A program made the translations under genes and the position numbers. A stretch of 25,079 bases of DNA. Origin: DATBIS01 sp036556805. Lineage in GTDB: Bacteria > Actinomycetota > UBA4738 > HRBIN12. Location: NCBI GenBank assembly GCA_036556805.1, contig DATBIS010000060.1, forward strand, positions 1 to 25,079, given 5' to 3'. Positions 1-8,022 of the stretch are shown here, piece after piece. Position 1 is the first letter of the stretch. Each line of letters begins with the position of its first letter. The notes under the pieces are model-generated. The model ran no database searches. It was not told the DNA's origin and saw only the letters and a program-made list of their open reading frames with translations.

Positions 1-2
1 GC

Positions 3-1616
3 GACCGAGCCTTGCTCGGTCGCGCGGCGGTGGTCGGCCTCGTGTTCTACGCGGGCGCGGTGGCGGAGCTCTCACCCGACGGAGCCGACATCGGCAAGCG
101 CATCCAACAGCTCGTTCGCCGAGACCTGGTGCGACCGGATCGCTCCGACCTCCCCGGCGAGGAGGCGTTCCGCTTCCACCACGGCCTGCTGCGCGACGCG
201 GCCTACCAGATGCTCCCGAAGGAGGCCCGCGCCGACCTGCACGAGCGCTTCGCGACCTGGTTGGGCACACACCAAGGCATGGTGGATGCCGACGAATTCA
301 TCGGCTATCACCTGGAGCGCGCGCACGCGTATCGACTCGAGCTCGGACCGGAGGACGAGCGGTCGCGCGGACTGGCCGAGCGCGCGGCCGAGCGACTGTC
401 GGCCGCCGCGAGGCGTGCGTACGAGCGCGCCGACAACGCGGCGACGGAGGTGCTGGCCAGGCGGTCCGCCGCGCTCTGGAACCCGGACGACCCTCGCCGG
501 GCATGGGATCTCATCGCGCTGGGGTCGATGCTGATCAGCGCCGACCACGCACAAGAGGCCCAGGAGGCGTTCGGCGAGGCGCTCCGCATCGCGAGGGCGA
601 ACGGGGACGAGCGATGCGAGGCGCACGCCTTGCTCGGCGAGGCGAGCGCCCGCGGCCTCGTCGACCCCGAGGGGTCGTCGGCCGAAATCGCCGCTCTCAT
701 CGACCGGCTGCTGCCGAGGTTCGAGGAGTGGGGCGACGAGCGCGGCCTCGGCGTCGCGTACTTCCTTCGCTCACAGCTCTCCTGGAACAGCTGCGAGTTC
801 GCGCGCGCTCGCGAATTCGCCGCGATGGGGCTGCCGCATGCGCGCGCCGCGGGCGACGGCATGTTCGAGCGGTCCGCGATCGTCACGCGCGTGATCGCGG
901 GAACGCTGGGTCCCTCGTCCGTCGAGCAGATCATGGCCGACGTCGACGAGCTGGAATCGATGGCGTTGCCCTCCGTGCGCGGGTTGACCTTCATGTCCCG
1001 GTCGGCGGTCCTCGCGTTCACCGGTCGCTACGAGGAGGCGCGTCGCATGTGGGAGCTCGGCCGCGATGCGCTCCGCGAGATCTTCGGCCACGAGCCGGCG
1101 GGTCCATTCGAGTCTCGATGGCGAATCGAGACGGTTGCCGGCGACGCCGAGGCCGCCCTGGAGTACATCCGCATCGGATACGACCGGCTCATGTCGTACG
1201 GCGACCTCGCGCACGCCTCCACGTCGGCCGTGAACCTCGCGATCTCGAGCTACGACCTCGGTCGCTACGACGATGCCTGGCGGTGGGCCGAGGAGTGCCG
1301 CCGAATGTCGGCGAGCGATGACGCGATCAACCAATACCAGTGGCGTGCGGTCGAGGCGAAGCTCCACGCGCGCGAGGGACGGTTCGACGAGGCTGACGTC
1401 CTCATCGCGGAGGCGGTCGAGCTGAGCGACCGGACGGATGAGTTCCTCGGACGCTCGCTCGTGGCTTTCGCCGAAGCCGAGATCGCGGTGATGGCGGGCC
1501 ACACCGCGGACGCGATGGCGGCGCTTCGCCGCGCGCTCGCGCTCGCCGAGCAGAAGGGGGCGACCGCGATGGCCGAGCGGGCCAGGCAGCGAATGGCCGA
1601 GCTCGACGCCCGTTAG
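3..1616 (+). CDS. C-terminal part of a large AAA/TPR regulatory protein, 5' end outside window
   Basis: The frame is open from base 3 to TAG at 1614-1616, giving 537 visible residues with no start that matches a domain boundary, so the gene begins upstream of the window. The first visible residues (DRALLGRAAVVGLVFY) and the stretch FRFHHGLLRDAAYQML followed by LHERFATWL match the region just after the ATPase core in AAA/STAND proteins that often carry an N-terminal adenylate/guanylate cyclase domain. The same pattern occurs in the complete gene at 15365 (FAFVQSLIREVGYGML). The remainder is an alpha-helical, Ala/Arg/Glu-rich region typical of degenerate TPR repeats (for example YEEARRMWELGRDALR, RYDDAWRWAEECRRM). 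It probably acts in the cytoplasm as a signal-responsive regulator. Whether it carries a cyclase or another head domain cannot be seen. It ends without an HTH, which fits the cyclase-AAA-TPR class better than LuxR types. It converges on the next gene with a 28-nt gap. Confidence 0.85.
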   Translation, partial: DRALLGRAAVVGLVFYAGAVAELSPDGADIGKRIQQLVRRDLVRPDRSDLPGEEAFRFHHGLLRDAAYQMLPKEARADLHERFATWLGTHQGMVDADEFIGYHLERAHAYRLELGPEDERSRGLAERAAERLSAAARRAYERADNAATEVLARRSAALWNPDDPRRAWDLIALGSMLISADHAQEAQEAFGEALRIARANGDERCEAHALLGEASARGLVDPEGSSAEIAALIDRLLPRFEEWGDERGLGVAYFLRSQLSWNSCEFARAREFAAMGLPHARAAGDGMFERSAIVTRVIAGTLGPSSVEQIMADVDELESMALPSVRGLTFMSRSAVLAFTGRYEEARRMWELGRDALREIFGHEPAGPFESRWRIETVAGDAEAALEYIRIGYDRLMSYGDLAHASTSAVNLAISSYDLGRYDDAWRWAEECRRMSASDDAINQYQWRAVEAKLHAREGRFDEADVLIAEAVELSDRTDEFLGRSLVAFAEAEIAVMAGHTADAMAALRRALALAEQKGATAMAERARQRMAELDAR

Positions 1617-1632
1617 GGCGCCGAGCTCGGCC
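1595..1632. terminator. 17-bp hairpin at convergent gene ends, stop codon in the loop
   Basis: The left arm 1595-1611 and right arm 1616-1632 pair over 17 positions with a single A/C mismatch (1606 opposite 1621), around the 4-nt loop GTTA. The TAG stop of the upstream gene starts inside this loop. The hairpin lies at the junction of two convergent genes, so it could terminate transcription from both sides. There is no U-tract, as is common in GC-rich Actinomycetota. The structure is seen directly; the terminator role is inferred. Confidence 0.6.
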
Positions 1633-1644
1633 CGACGTTCGCGT

Positions 1645-3306
1645 TCAGCAGCCCGGGAGGCGGAAGCTCCCGATCCGCGTCTGCCACCCACTGAACGACG
1701 ACGTTTCGTAGTACTCGTTCACGTACCAGAACGTGCAGTCGTCGTTGGGGTCCACGTTCAACGACGTGTAGTCGCCCCACCGGGCGCTGCCCGTCTGAGA
1801 GCCGGTGCCCCGCTTCAACACCGCCTCGCCGAGCGTCATCTCCCCGAGTGGGTCTCCGCTCAGCCGTCCCGTGTAGCGAATCCCCGGATGGATGACGCGG
1901 TTCGAGACGCTGTACGCCAGCGCGATGTTGCCGAACGCGTCCATCGCGGCGCTGCCCATCCATCGGTGCAGCGAGTTCGGGGCGAACGTGCCCTGCTGGT
2001 AGACGGAGAACTGGCCGTTGACCAGCCGGAGCTCGTACCAGCGGACCCCCGCGAGCGCGGGCTGTGCTTCGACCGACTGGTTCGTGACGAAGCTCTCGTA
2101 GCCGCCGAAGTTCCGGTAGGCGAGCCGCCACGTGGGCCGCTGACGGTACGACAGGATGTCGATCTTGTTCTTCGTGTCGGGCTGCTGGATGCAGTTCCTG
2201 CTGCCCGGACGGCACGGGTAGATCGAGTCGAACGACGCGACCGGGAGTTGCGCGACCTGCGTGAAGGACGCTGCGCCGGGGTTCGCCCAGTCGACCGAGA
2301 ACGCGAACACGTTGATCCCGTCGAACGGTGCCCCGTACTGCGCGCCGTCGTCCATCGTCCCGACGAAGTAGTTCGCGCTTCCGGCGGGCGGCAGTGTCGT
2401 GCCGTCCAGGTCGGTCGGCAAGAGGCCGTCGCCGGTGAGATAGGGCGTGGTGCCCGGCGGGAACAGGAAGCTCACCACACTCGCGTCCGGATCGCCCGCG
2501 AGCATCTGGTCCCGGTTCAACGCGTACGCCCCGATGCCGGCGAAGGAGTCGTCCGGCGCGAACTCGCGCGTGGAGAGGAAATACGCGTTCGGCCACACGC
2601 CGTACTTCGGATAGTCGGGGAAGTTCACGCCCGTGGAGAACGCGTAGCGGAAGTAGGCGCCGGTCGGGTCCGGCGTCTGCGACACCGCGACGCAGTTGTA
2701 GTACGTGGGACCGCGGGTCGTGAACTGCGTGAGGATCCACCGGTCCGCGAGCTGGTCGTACAGCGCGATCGGGTCGCCCGACGGGTCGGTGCAGTCCTCG
2801 ATCGCGAACCCGTCCCACAGCGATCCGATCGGCGCCGGCCCGAGCAGGGTCGTGCCGGTCTTCGAGAAGACCTGGAACGCGAGGTTCACGATCTCCACGT
2901 AGTGGTTCGGCCCGACGTCGCCGTCGGGGTCCGGCGGCGAGACCGAGAACCCGAACAGGTCCTGGTTGTCGGCGTTCGAGATGCCCTCGAACGTGACCAC
3001 CGGCTTCGCGATCGCGGCGTTCGCCGCCTTCGTCGTCTGCACGGCCGCGTCGCCGGTGAACCCCGTGTCGGCGACGTGCGCGCCGTGCTCGGGTACGTGC
3101 GGCTTCGCCACCTTGCCGACCGGCTGCTTCGCGAGGACGCGGAGCGCCTTGGATCGGTCGAACGCGGCCGCCTTCGCGACGTGTGGATGCAGCGCGCTCG
3201 CCTGGAGTGCGGCATTCGCCCATCCGCCCGCGGCGGAGCCCGTGAGCCCCCCGACGAGCATGACGGATACGAGCCACACGATCGACCGGGTACCTCTCCT
3301 GACCAT
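1645..3306 (-). CDS. Secreted conserved protein of unknown function, six cysteines
   Basis: This is a 553-residue protein that starts at ATG 3306, with an AAGGGGG Shine-Dalgarno sequence about 5 nt upstream. The N-terminus MVRRGTRSIVWLVSVMLVGG is a classic signal peptide (basic n-region, hydrophobic core), so the protein is predicted to be exported. Recognisable conserved blocks are PDPDGDVGPNHYVEIVN, GDPIALYDQLADRWILTQF and near the C-terminus ARWGDYTSLNVDP then CTFWYVNEYY. I know these from secreted proteins of unknown function in Actinomycetota, Acidobacteriota and others; a beta-propeller-like fold is plausible. The mature part has six cysteines (in EDCTD, YNCVA, PCRPGSRNC, DDCTF and the final residue), enough for three disulfides. 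No catalytic motif is evident. It is convergent with the AAA/TPR gene and divergent from the YciI-like gene. I assign no function. Confidence 0.8.
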   Translation of the reverse strand: MVRRGTRSIVWLVSVMLVGGLTGSAAGGWANAALQASALHPHVAKAAAFDRSKALRVLAKQPVGKVAKPHVPEHGAHVADTGFTGDAAVQTTKAANAAIAKPVVTFEGISNADNQDLFGFSVSPPDPDGDVGPNHYVEIVNLAFQVFSKTGTTLLGPAPIGSLWDGFAIEDCTDPSGDPIALYDQLADRWILTQFTTRGPTYYNCVAVSQTPDPTGAYFRYAFSTGVNFPDYPKYGVWPNAYFLSTREFAPDDSFAGIGAYALNRDQMLAGDPDASVVSFLFPPGTTPYLTGDGLLPTDLDGTTLPPAGSANYFVGTMDDGAQYGAPFDGINVFAFSVDWANPGAASFTQVAQLPVASFDSIYPCRPGSRNCIQQPDTKNKIDILSYRQRPTWRLAYRNFGGYESFVTNQSVEAQPALAGVRWYELRLVNGQFSVYQQGTFAPNSLHRWMGSAAMDAFGNIALAYSVSNRVIHPGIRYTGRLSGDPLGEMTLGEAVLKRGTGSQTGSARWGDYTSLNVDPNDDCTFWYVNEYYETSSFSGWQTRIGSFRLPGC

Positions 3307-3357
3307 GGGAGCCCCCTTCCCCTCGACCTCTCGGGTCGGTCGAGCGATCGGTTTCCT

Positions 3358-3386
3358 ATCGTCCGCCGGGTTGCGCGCTCACGCAA
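3358..3386 (-). promoter_or_regulatory. Possible promoter of the secreted-protein gene
   Basis: On the minus strand a TTGCGT -35-like box (3381-3386) is separated by 17 nt from a GACGAT -10-like box (3358-3363), about 50 nt upstream of ATG 3306. The boxes only partly match the sigma-70 consensus. Confidence 0.3.
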
Positions 3387-3434
3387 ACCGGGCGCGCAGG
3401 CACGATCACGCAGGCGGGCCCGACCCGACCGGAG

Positions 3435-3440
3435 TAGCGT
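3435..3440 (+). promoter_or_regulatory. Possible -10 box of the YciI-like gene
   Basis: TAGCGT lies 75 nt upstream of ATG 3516 in the divergent intergenic region. The same hexamer precedes the lipoprotein gene at 6898. No good -35 is visible at the expected distance. Confidence 0.25.
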
Positions 3441-3515
3441 GTCGAATCTCGGGCCGCCGGTTCGTCGTAGGGATGACGGTCCCCACCGGGGGCCCGGAGC
3501 ACGAGGAGGGATCGC

Positions 3516-3833
3516 ATGGCCAAGTACCTGTTGCTGTTCGGCCAGGGCAAGATGCCCGAGACCGACGAGGAGCGCGCCGAGGTCATGAAGGCCTGGGAGG
3601 CCTGGTTCACGGAGATCGGCCCGGCCGCCGTCGCGGACCAGGGCAACCCGTTCACGCCAGGCGCGAAGAGGATCAGCCCCGACGGCTCGGTGAGCGACAC
3701 GCCGGCCACCGCAGGCGGCTACACGGTCCTCGAGGCCGACTCCCTCGACCAGGCGGCGAAGTACGCCACCGGCTGCCCGGTCCTGCAGGGCGGCGCCGAC
3801 ATCACGGTCCTCGAGTCCTTCGAGGTGATGTAG
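3516..3833 (+). CDS. YciI-like (YCII-related domain) protein
   Basis: This is a 105-residue protein starting at ATG 3516, with a strong GAGGAGGG ribosome binding site just upstream. The N-terminus MAKYLLLFGQGKMPETDEE and the C-terminal GGYTVLEADSLDQAAKYATGCPVLQGG followed by a short final strand are typical of the YCII-related family, a small dimeric alpha/beta-barrel-type fold. Known members are putative hydrolases or dehalogenase-like enzymes, and most have no defined substrate. The usual DGPF-type motif is replaced here by PDGSVSDTPA. Related genes often sit beside ECF sigma factors, but none is present here. It appears monocistronic: a GC-rich hairpin follows 17 nt after the stop and the next gene starts about 200 nt later. 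Confidence 0.85.
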   Translation: MAKYLLLFGQGKMPETDEERAEVMKAWEAWFTEIGPAAVADQGNPFTPGAKRISPDGSVSDTPATAGGYTVLEADSLDQAAKYATGCPVLQGGADITVLESFEVM

Positions 3834-3850
3834 GGAGCTTGCAGTTGTCG

Positions 3851-3874
3851 CCGGGGGCCGATTCGGGCCCCCGG
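3851..3874 (+). terminator. GC hairpin after the YciI-like gene
   Basis: A perfect 9-bp stem (CCGGGGGCC at 3851-3859 with GGCCCCCGG at 3866-3874) encloses the 6-nt loop GATTCG, starting 17 nt after the stop at 3833. There is no clear T-tract, only a short TTT at 3881-3883. It is probably an intrinsic terminator. Confidence 0.6.
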
Positions 3875-4031
3875 TCGACGTTTCCACCTCGGGCGTTCCA
3901 ACCAATCAGGAACGTCGAGTGACCTTCAACGGTCACGCCGCCGAACTGGCTCGCTCGTGGACGGCGCTACCGCGGCAAGGTCGGTCTCAGCTTGCGATGA
4001 TGACGCGGTCCCGCTCGCCATGAGGTGCCAA

Positions 4032-6827
4032 GTGGCAGACGTCGACGTCATCGGCCGCCGATCCGAACTCGCCGTCCTCGCCGAGCTCGTCGGGGATCAG
4101 GCGGCGCTGCCTCGTGCCCTTCTGCTCGAGGGTGAGGCAGGCATCGGCAAGACCACGCTGTGGCTCGCGGGAATCCGGATGGCGACCACGGCCGGATTCC
4201 GGGTTCTGATGGCCCGGCCGGGAGAGGGCGAGCGCCATTTGGCCTACTCGGGCCTCGGCGACGTTCTCGGGGAAGTCCTCGACGAGGCGCTCTCGGACGC
4301 ACCGCCGCCGCAACGGCGCGCGCTTGAGGTGGCATTGCTGAGACGACGGGCCGCGAGCGCACCCAACGACCGTCGCGCCGTCTCGCTCGGCGTGCTCTGT
4401 GGTCTCCGGACGATGGGCGCCAAGTCTCCGCTGATGATCGCGATCGATGATGTCCAATGGCTCGATGCATCCTCCGTGCGCGCGCTCGCGTTCGCACTCA
4501 AGCGAGCCGGCCCGATGCGCCTTGCGCTCTTGACCACGCTTCGACGCGACCCCGGGGCCGTCGATCCACTCGCCGTATCGATCTCGGCATGGGACGTCCG
4601 TCGGGTTCACGTGGGCCCGCTCGAGCGAGCGGAGCTGACGCGCGTCGTCCGCGCTCGATCCGATCGCCCCCCCGCGGCGTCGATACTTGAGCGCTTGGAC
4701 GATGCAGGTGGCAATCCGCTCTTCGCACTGGAGCTCGCCCGGGCAATGCAACGTGAGGCGCCTGCACCGGGCCGTCCAGCGCGCGTCCCAAGCGACCTCA
4801 CGGAGATGCTCCGACGTCGGCTGAAAGCCCTCTCGCCCGACACGGCCCAGGGGCTCGTTCTCCTGTCGGCGATGGCGCGGCCGACCGAGGCGCTGCTTCG
4901 CGACACGATTCCATCGCTGGATGCAGCCGCCGTTCTCTCGGAGTGCGAGGAGGCGGGGATCGTGGTGGTCGATGCCGACCGCCTGCGATTCACGCACCCG
5001 CTGCTGCGCTCGACCGCCTACTGGTCGGCACCGCTCGACCGCCGCCGCGCCGTGCACTCTCGACTCGCGGAAAGTGCGCCCGATCTCGAAGAGCGTGCTC
5101 GTCACTCCGCCCTCGCGGCCGACGGACCGGACCGGAAGAGGGCATCGCTCGCCCAAAGGGCGGCCGTCCATGCGCGCCACCGGGGCGCACCGGTCGCCGC
5201 GGCCGAGCTCTGGGAGCTCGCCGAGGGACTCACGCCGCCGAAGGACGCGGGGCGACGCTTCCACCGACGTCGCGAAGCGGCGCTCAATCGCTTCGACGCG
5301 GGGGATGTCCGCGGCGCGCGCGCAATGCTCGAGTCGCTGATCGCATCGCTCGAGCCCGGGCAACGTCAGGCGATCGCACAGATCGAGCTGGCCATCCGGT
5401 CGTACAACGACATCATGCGCGTCCGGGAGCTCATGCTCTCCGCGCTCGAACACATCGGGGAGCACGACGTGTTCCTCTCGTTCATCCATACGAACCTCGC
5501 ATGGACCGGATGCATCCGCCTCGAGCTCGGGGATTGCGAACGACATGCTCGCTTGGCGCTCACGCTCGCGGAGCGCGCGTCGGACGCGGTGGCACTCCGG
5601 GTCTCGCTCGGAGCCCTTGCCGAAGCGCGATTCCTGATGGGGCTCGACGGGGAGCCACTTCTGGAGCGCGCGAGATCGTTCGACGCGGACATCGCTCCGG
5701 GTGAGGGGATTCAGCCGGACAGCATCGGCGGAGCTCAGCTGCTTCGGGCCGGCAGGATCGACGAAGCCCGCGTCGCCATCCTCAGCGCAGATCGGCGCTA
5801 CATCGAGGCGGGCCTGGAGTCGATGCGGCACGACACGCTCCCGTTGCTCTCCGAATTGGAGTGCTTGGCGGGAGACTGGCAGGCAGCTCAGCGGTTCGCC
5901 GACGAGCATGCCGACATCGTTGCGCAGGCCGGGCTCGATGAGATGCGTGATCAAGTCCTGTACACCTCGGCGCGGATCGCATCGCTGCTCGGTCGAACGA
6001 ACGACGCGCGGCTCGCGGCGACGGAAGGGCTTGCCATCGCGAAGGCGCATGGGAACGTGTGGTTGGAGCTTCACCATCGGATCGTCCTCGGATTCCTGGC
6101 ACTCTCGGCCGAGGACCACGAGGGCACCGTTCGAGTGCTCGAACCCTGCGCGGAGATCCTCGGATCTCGAAGCGTCGAGGAACCGGGGGCCTTCCCGTTC
6201 GTACCGGATCTCGTCGAGGCACTCGTGGCGCTGGGCCGCCTCGACCAAGCGAAGGCGCTCACCGATCGGCTGCAGCAGCAAGGTCTCCTGCTGGACCGGT
6301 CGCTTGCGCTCGCAACCGCGTCTCGATGCCGAGCCCTGATCGCGGCGGCACTGGGGGATGCTCCCGGGGCGCTCCTCGAGCTCGAGCTCGCCCTGCAGCA
6401 GCATGAACGCGTCGCGATCCCGTTCGAGCTCGCGCGCACGCAACTCGTGCGTGGCGAGGTCCTGCGCCGCATGAAGAGGAAGCGGGAGGCCAGACTCGCC
6501 ATGCAGGAGGCGCTCTCGCACTTCGAGGTCCTCGGAGCGCCGATCTGGGCCGAGCGCACGCGAGGGGGTCTCGCGCGCATCGGCGGTCGACCGCCCACGC
6601 CCGCCGATCTGACGGAGACGGAGCGTCGCGTGGCCACGATGGTGGCTGCAGGGAGGTCCAACAAGGAAGCGGCGGAGCGGCTGTTCATCAGCGTGAAGAC
6701 CGTCGAGTCCAACCTCCGGAGGATCTACCAGAAGCTCGGGGTGCGGTCGCGAACCGAGTTGGCGAGCCGCTACCCGGTCGCGGCCGAACGGTTCCCGGAC
6801 TCCGCCTCGCCCGGCGATCAAACGTAG
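4032..6827 (+). CDS. LuxR-family (LAL type) AAA transcriptional regulator
   Basis: From GTG 4032 this is a 931-residue protein. That start has GAGG at 4022-4025 with 6 nt spacing; an in-frame ATG at 4020 (no ribosome binding site) and a GTG at 3957 are alternatives. The N-terminus reads VIGRRSELAVL, then Walker A GEAGIGKT at residues 34-41 and Walker B IAIDDVQW around D139/D140. A long helical TPR-like middle follows, then a C-terminal GerE/LuxR helix-turn-helix at about residues 860-915 (LTETERRV, SNKEAAERLFISVKTVESNL, KLGVRSRTELASR). The architecture is that of large ATP-binding LuxR regulators, in the style of MalT. They bind nucleotide, sense an inducer through the helical repeats and activate transcription as DNA-bound oligomers. 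The target is unknown; the lipoprotein gene that follows within 70 nt is a candidate but not an established one. Confidence 0.92.
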   Translation: MADVDVIGRRSELAVLAELVGDQAALPRALLLEGEAGIGKTTLWLAGIRMATTAGFRVLMARPGEGERHLAYSGLGDVLGEVLDEALSDAPPPQRRALEVALLRRRAASAPNDRRAVSLGVLCGLRTMGAKSPLMIAIDDVQWLDASSVRALAFALKRAGPMRLALLTTLRRDPGAVDPLAVSISAWDVRRVHVGPLERAELTRVVRARSDRPPAASILERLDDAGGNPLFALELARAMQREAPAPGRPARVPSDLTEMLRRRLKALSPDTAQGLVLLSAMARPTEALLRDTIPSLDAAAVLSECEEAGIVVVDADRLRFTHPLLRSTAYWSAPLDRRRAVHSRLAESAPDLEERARHSALAADGPDRKRASLAQRAAVHARHRGAPVAAAELWELAEGLTPPKDAGRRFHRRREAALNRFDAGDVRGARAMLESLIASLEPGQRQAIAQIELAIRSYNDIMRVRELMLSALEHIGEHDVFLSFIHTNLAWTGCIRLELGDCERHARLALTLAERASDAVALRVSLGALAEARFLMGLDGEPLLERARSFDADIAPGEGIQPDSIGGAQLLRAGRIDEARVAILSADRRYIEAGLESMRHDTLPLLSELECLAGDWQAAQRFADEHADIVAQAGLDEMRDQVLYTSARIASLLGRTNDARLAATEGLAIAKAHGNVWLELHHRIVLGFLALSAEDHEGTVRVLEPCAEILGSRSVEEPGAFPFVPDLVEALVALGRLDQAKALTDRLQQQGLLLDRSLALATASRCRALIAAALGDAPGALLELELALQQHERVAIPFELARTQLVRGEVLRRMKRKREARLAMQEALSHFEVLGAPIWAERTRGGLARIGGRPPTPADLTETERRVATMVAAGRSNKEAAERLFISVKTVESNLRRIYQKLGVRSRTELASRYPVAAERFPDSASPGDQT

Positions 6828-6861
6828 GGATTCCATCCTTTCGGGTCGTCGGCGTCAGCCC

Positions 6862-6867
6862 TAGCGT
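6862..6867 (+). promoter_or_regulatory. Possible -10 box of the propeller lipoprotein gene
   Basis: TAGCGT lies 30 nt before ATG 6898, with room for a short leader carrying the GGAGGG ribosome binding site at 6887-6892. The -35 region is poor. Read-through from the upstream regulator gene is equally possible. Confidence 0.3.
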
Positions 6868-6897
6868 GCCTGCGACGTCTTCGAACGGAGGGTCGAC

Positions 6898-7950
6898 ATG
6901 AAACGATGGAACGCGGCACTCGTCGTGGCGACGCTGACGCTCGCCGCCTGCAGCGCGTCCGGCGAGGAAGGTTCATCCGGAGGCAGCTCACCGGCGTCGC
7001 CGTCCGTGACGCAAAGCCTCACTCCCGCGTCCGTGACCGGCCTGCATCCCTCCATCGTGGGAATGGATGGAGAGGTGCGGTTGGAGGTGGGCGCGCTCCC
7101 TCCCGACGCGTGGGAGCTCAACCTCTCCCCGGACGGGGAAACGGTCGCCTACCTGACATGGGCGATCAATGTCGGCGGGTGCGGGGCGTGCAGCGAGGGC
7201 GGGCGGCTCGCCGCGACGGCGATCGACGGTTCCGCGTCGGAGTTCGTGACCCTCCACACCTGGGGCCTGCCGAACAGCGTTCGGATGCCGGCCTGGTCCC
7301 CGGACGGATCGCAGATCGCATTCGTCTCCGCGCAGGACATCTACGTCGTGCGCTTCGACGACGATGGACCCGTCGGTCAACCGCATCGATTGACGACCGA
7401 TCCGGGCGCCGACGAGTTTCCGTCCTGGTCGCCCGACGGCGAGACGATCGTGTACGACAACAGCGGCGCCGAGGGCCTGGACGGCTCAGGCCTGTCCCGA
7501 ACCCAGGAGATCTGGAGCGTGCCGGCCGCCGGCGGCCGCCCGGTCCGGCTCACGCACAACCACCTCGCCGACCAGGCGCCGGCGTTCTCTCCCGACGGGA
7601 AGCGGCTGGCCTTCTTCCACGACGGTCTGATCGGCATCATGGATGCCTCGGGCGGTCCTATCGATTCGCTCCCTGGCGACCTGCAGGGGTGGTCGCCGAG
7701 GTGGTCCCCGGACGGAACCCGGATCGCGTTTCTCGCCTTCGAGGGTGCTCGCGCCTCAGTGCCGGACCCATACACCGGATCCGAAGAGCCGCTCGACCTG
7801 CCGCTCGGAGTGGTCAAGGTCGTCGACGTGACGTCGGGCGAGGTCGCGTCGCTCGGGGTGCTCGTGCCGAGCTCCTACAACCCGGTTTCCTGGCTTCCGT
7901 CCGGCGATGCCGTGCTCGCTGACGTCGTCGCGAGCGGGACGGCCGGCTAG
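6898..7950 (+). CDS. Lipoprotein with PD40/TolB-like beta-propeller repeats
   Basis: This is a 350-residue protein starting at ATG 6898 after a strong GGAGGG site. It has a lipoprotein signal peptide with lipobox LAAC and Cys18 as the predicted lipidated residue, followed by a Ser/Gly-rich linker. The body holds at least five copies of the WD40-like PD40 repeat signature: NLSPDGETVAYL, WSPDGSQIAFVS, WSPDGETIVYD, FSPDGKRLAFF and WSPDGTRIAFL. These form TolB-like propeller blades. The protein is predicted to sit on the outer face of the cytoplasmic membrane. Such propellers bind proteins or ligands and rarely act as enzymes by themselves. It lies directly downstream of the LuxR-type regulator. 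A strong hairpin terminator follows 11 nt after the stop. The precise role is unknown. Confidence 0.85.
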   Translation: MKRWNAALVVATLTLAACSASGEEGSSGGSSPASPSVTQSLTPASVTGLHPSIVGMDGEVRLEVGALPPDAWELNLSPDGETVAYLTWAINVGGCGACSEGGRLAATAIDGSASEFVTLHTWGLPNSVRMPAWSPDGSQIAFVSAQDIYVVRFDDDGPVGQPHRLTTDPGADEFPSWSPDGETIVYDNSGAEGLDGSGLSRTQEIWSVPAAGGRPVRLTHNHLADQAPAFSPDGKRLAFFHDGLIGIMDASGGPIDSLPGDLQGWSPRWSPDGTRIAFLAFEGARASVPDPYTGSEEPLDLPLGVVKVVDVTSGEVASLGVLVPSSYNPVSWLPSGDAVLADVVASGTAG

Positions 7951-7961
7951 ACGCCGGATGC

Positions 7962-7996
7962 GTCGAGCGGCCGCTCCCGGCGAGCGGCCGTTCGAT
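7962..7996. terminator. 15-bp hairpin between convergent genes
   Basis: The arms 7962-7976 and 7982-7996 pair over 15 positions, with two G-T wobbles, around the loop CCGGC. The hairpin lies wholly in the 72-nt gap between the convergent lipoprotein and acetamidase genes and could serve both directions. The left arm contains the perfect 12-bp palindrome GAGCGGCCGCTC. There is no T-tract on either side. Confidence 0.65.
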
Positions 7997-8022
7997 CGCG
8001 CTCGTCGTCCCACGACCGTGAC

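Noticed and set aside
3987..6836. A 949-codon open frame antisense to the LuxR-type regulator, and similar long antisense frames at 1888-3588, 16832-18739 and 21053-22912
   Set aside because: They have no recognisable domains, their composition is Arg/Gly/Ala-rich and they mirror the codon pattern of the sense gene. Long shadow frames are expected at this GC content.
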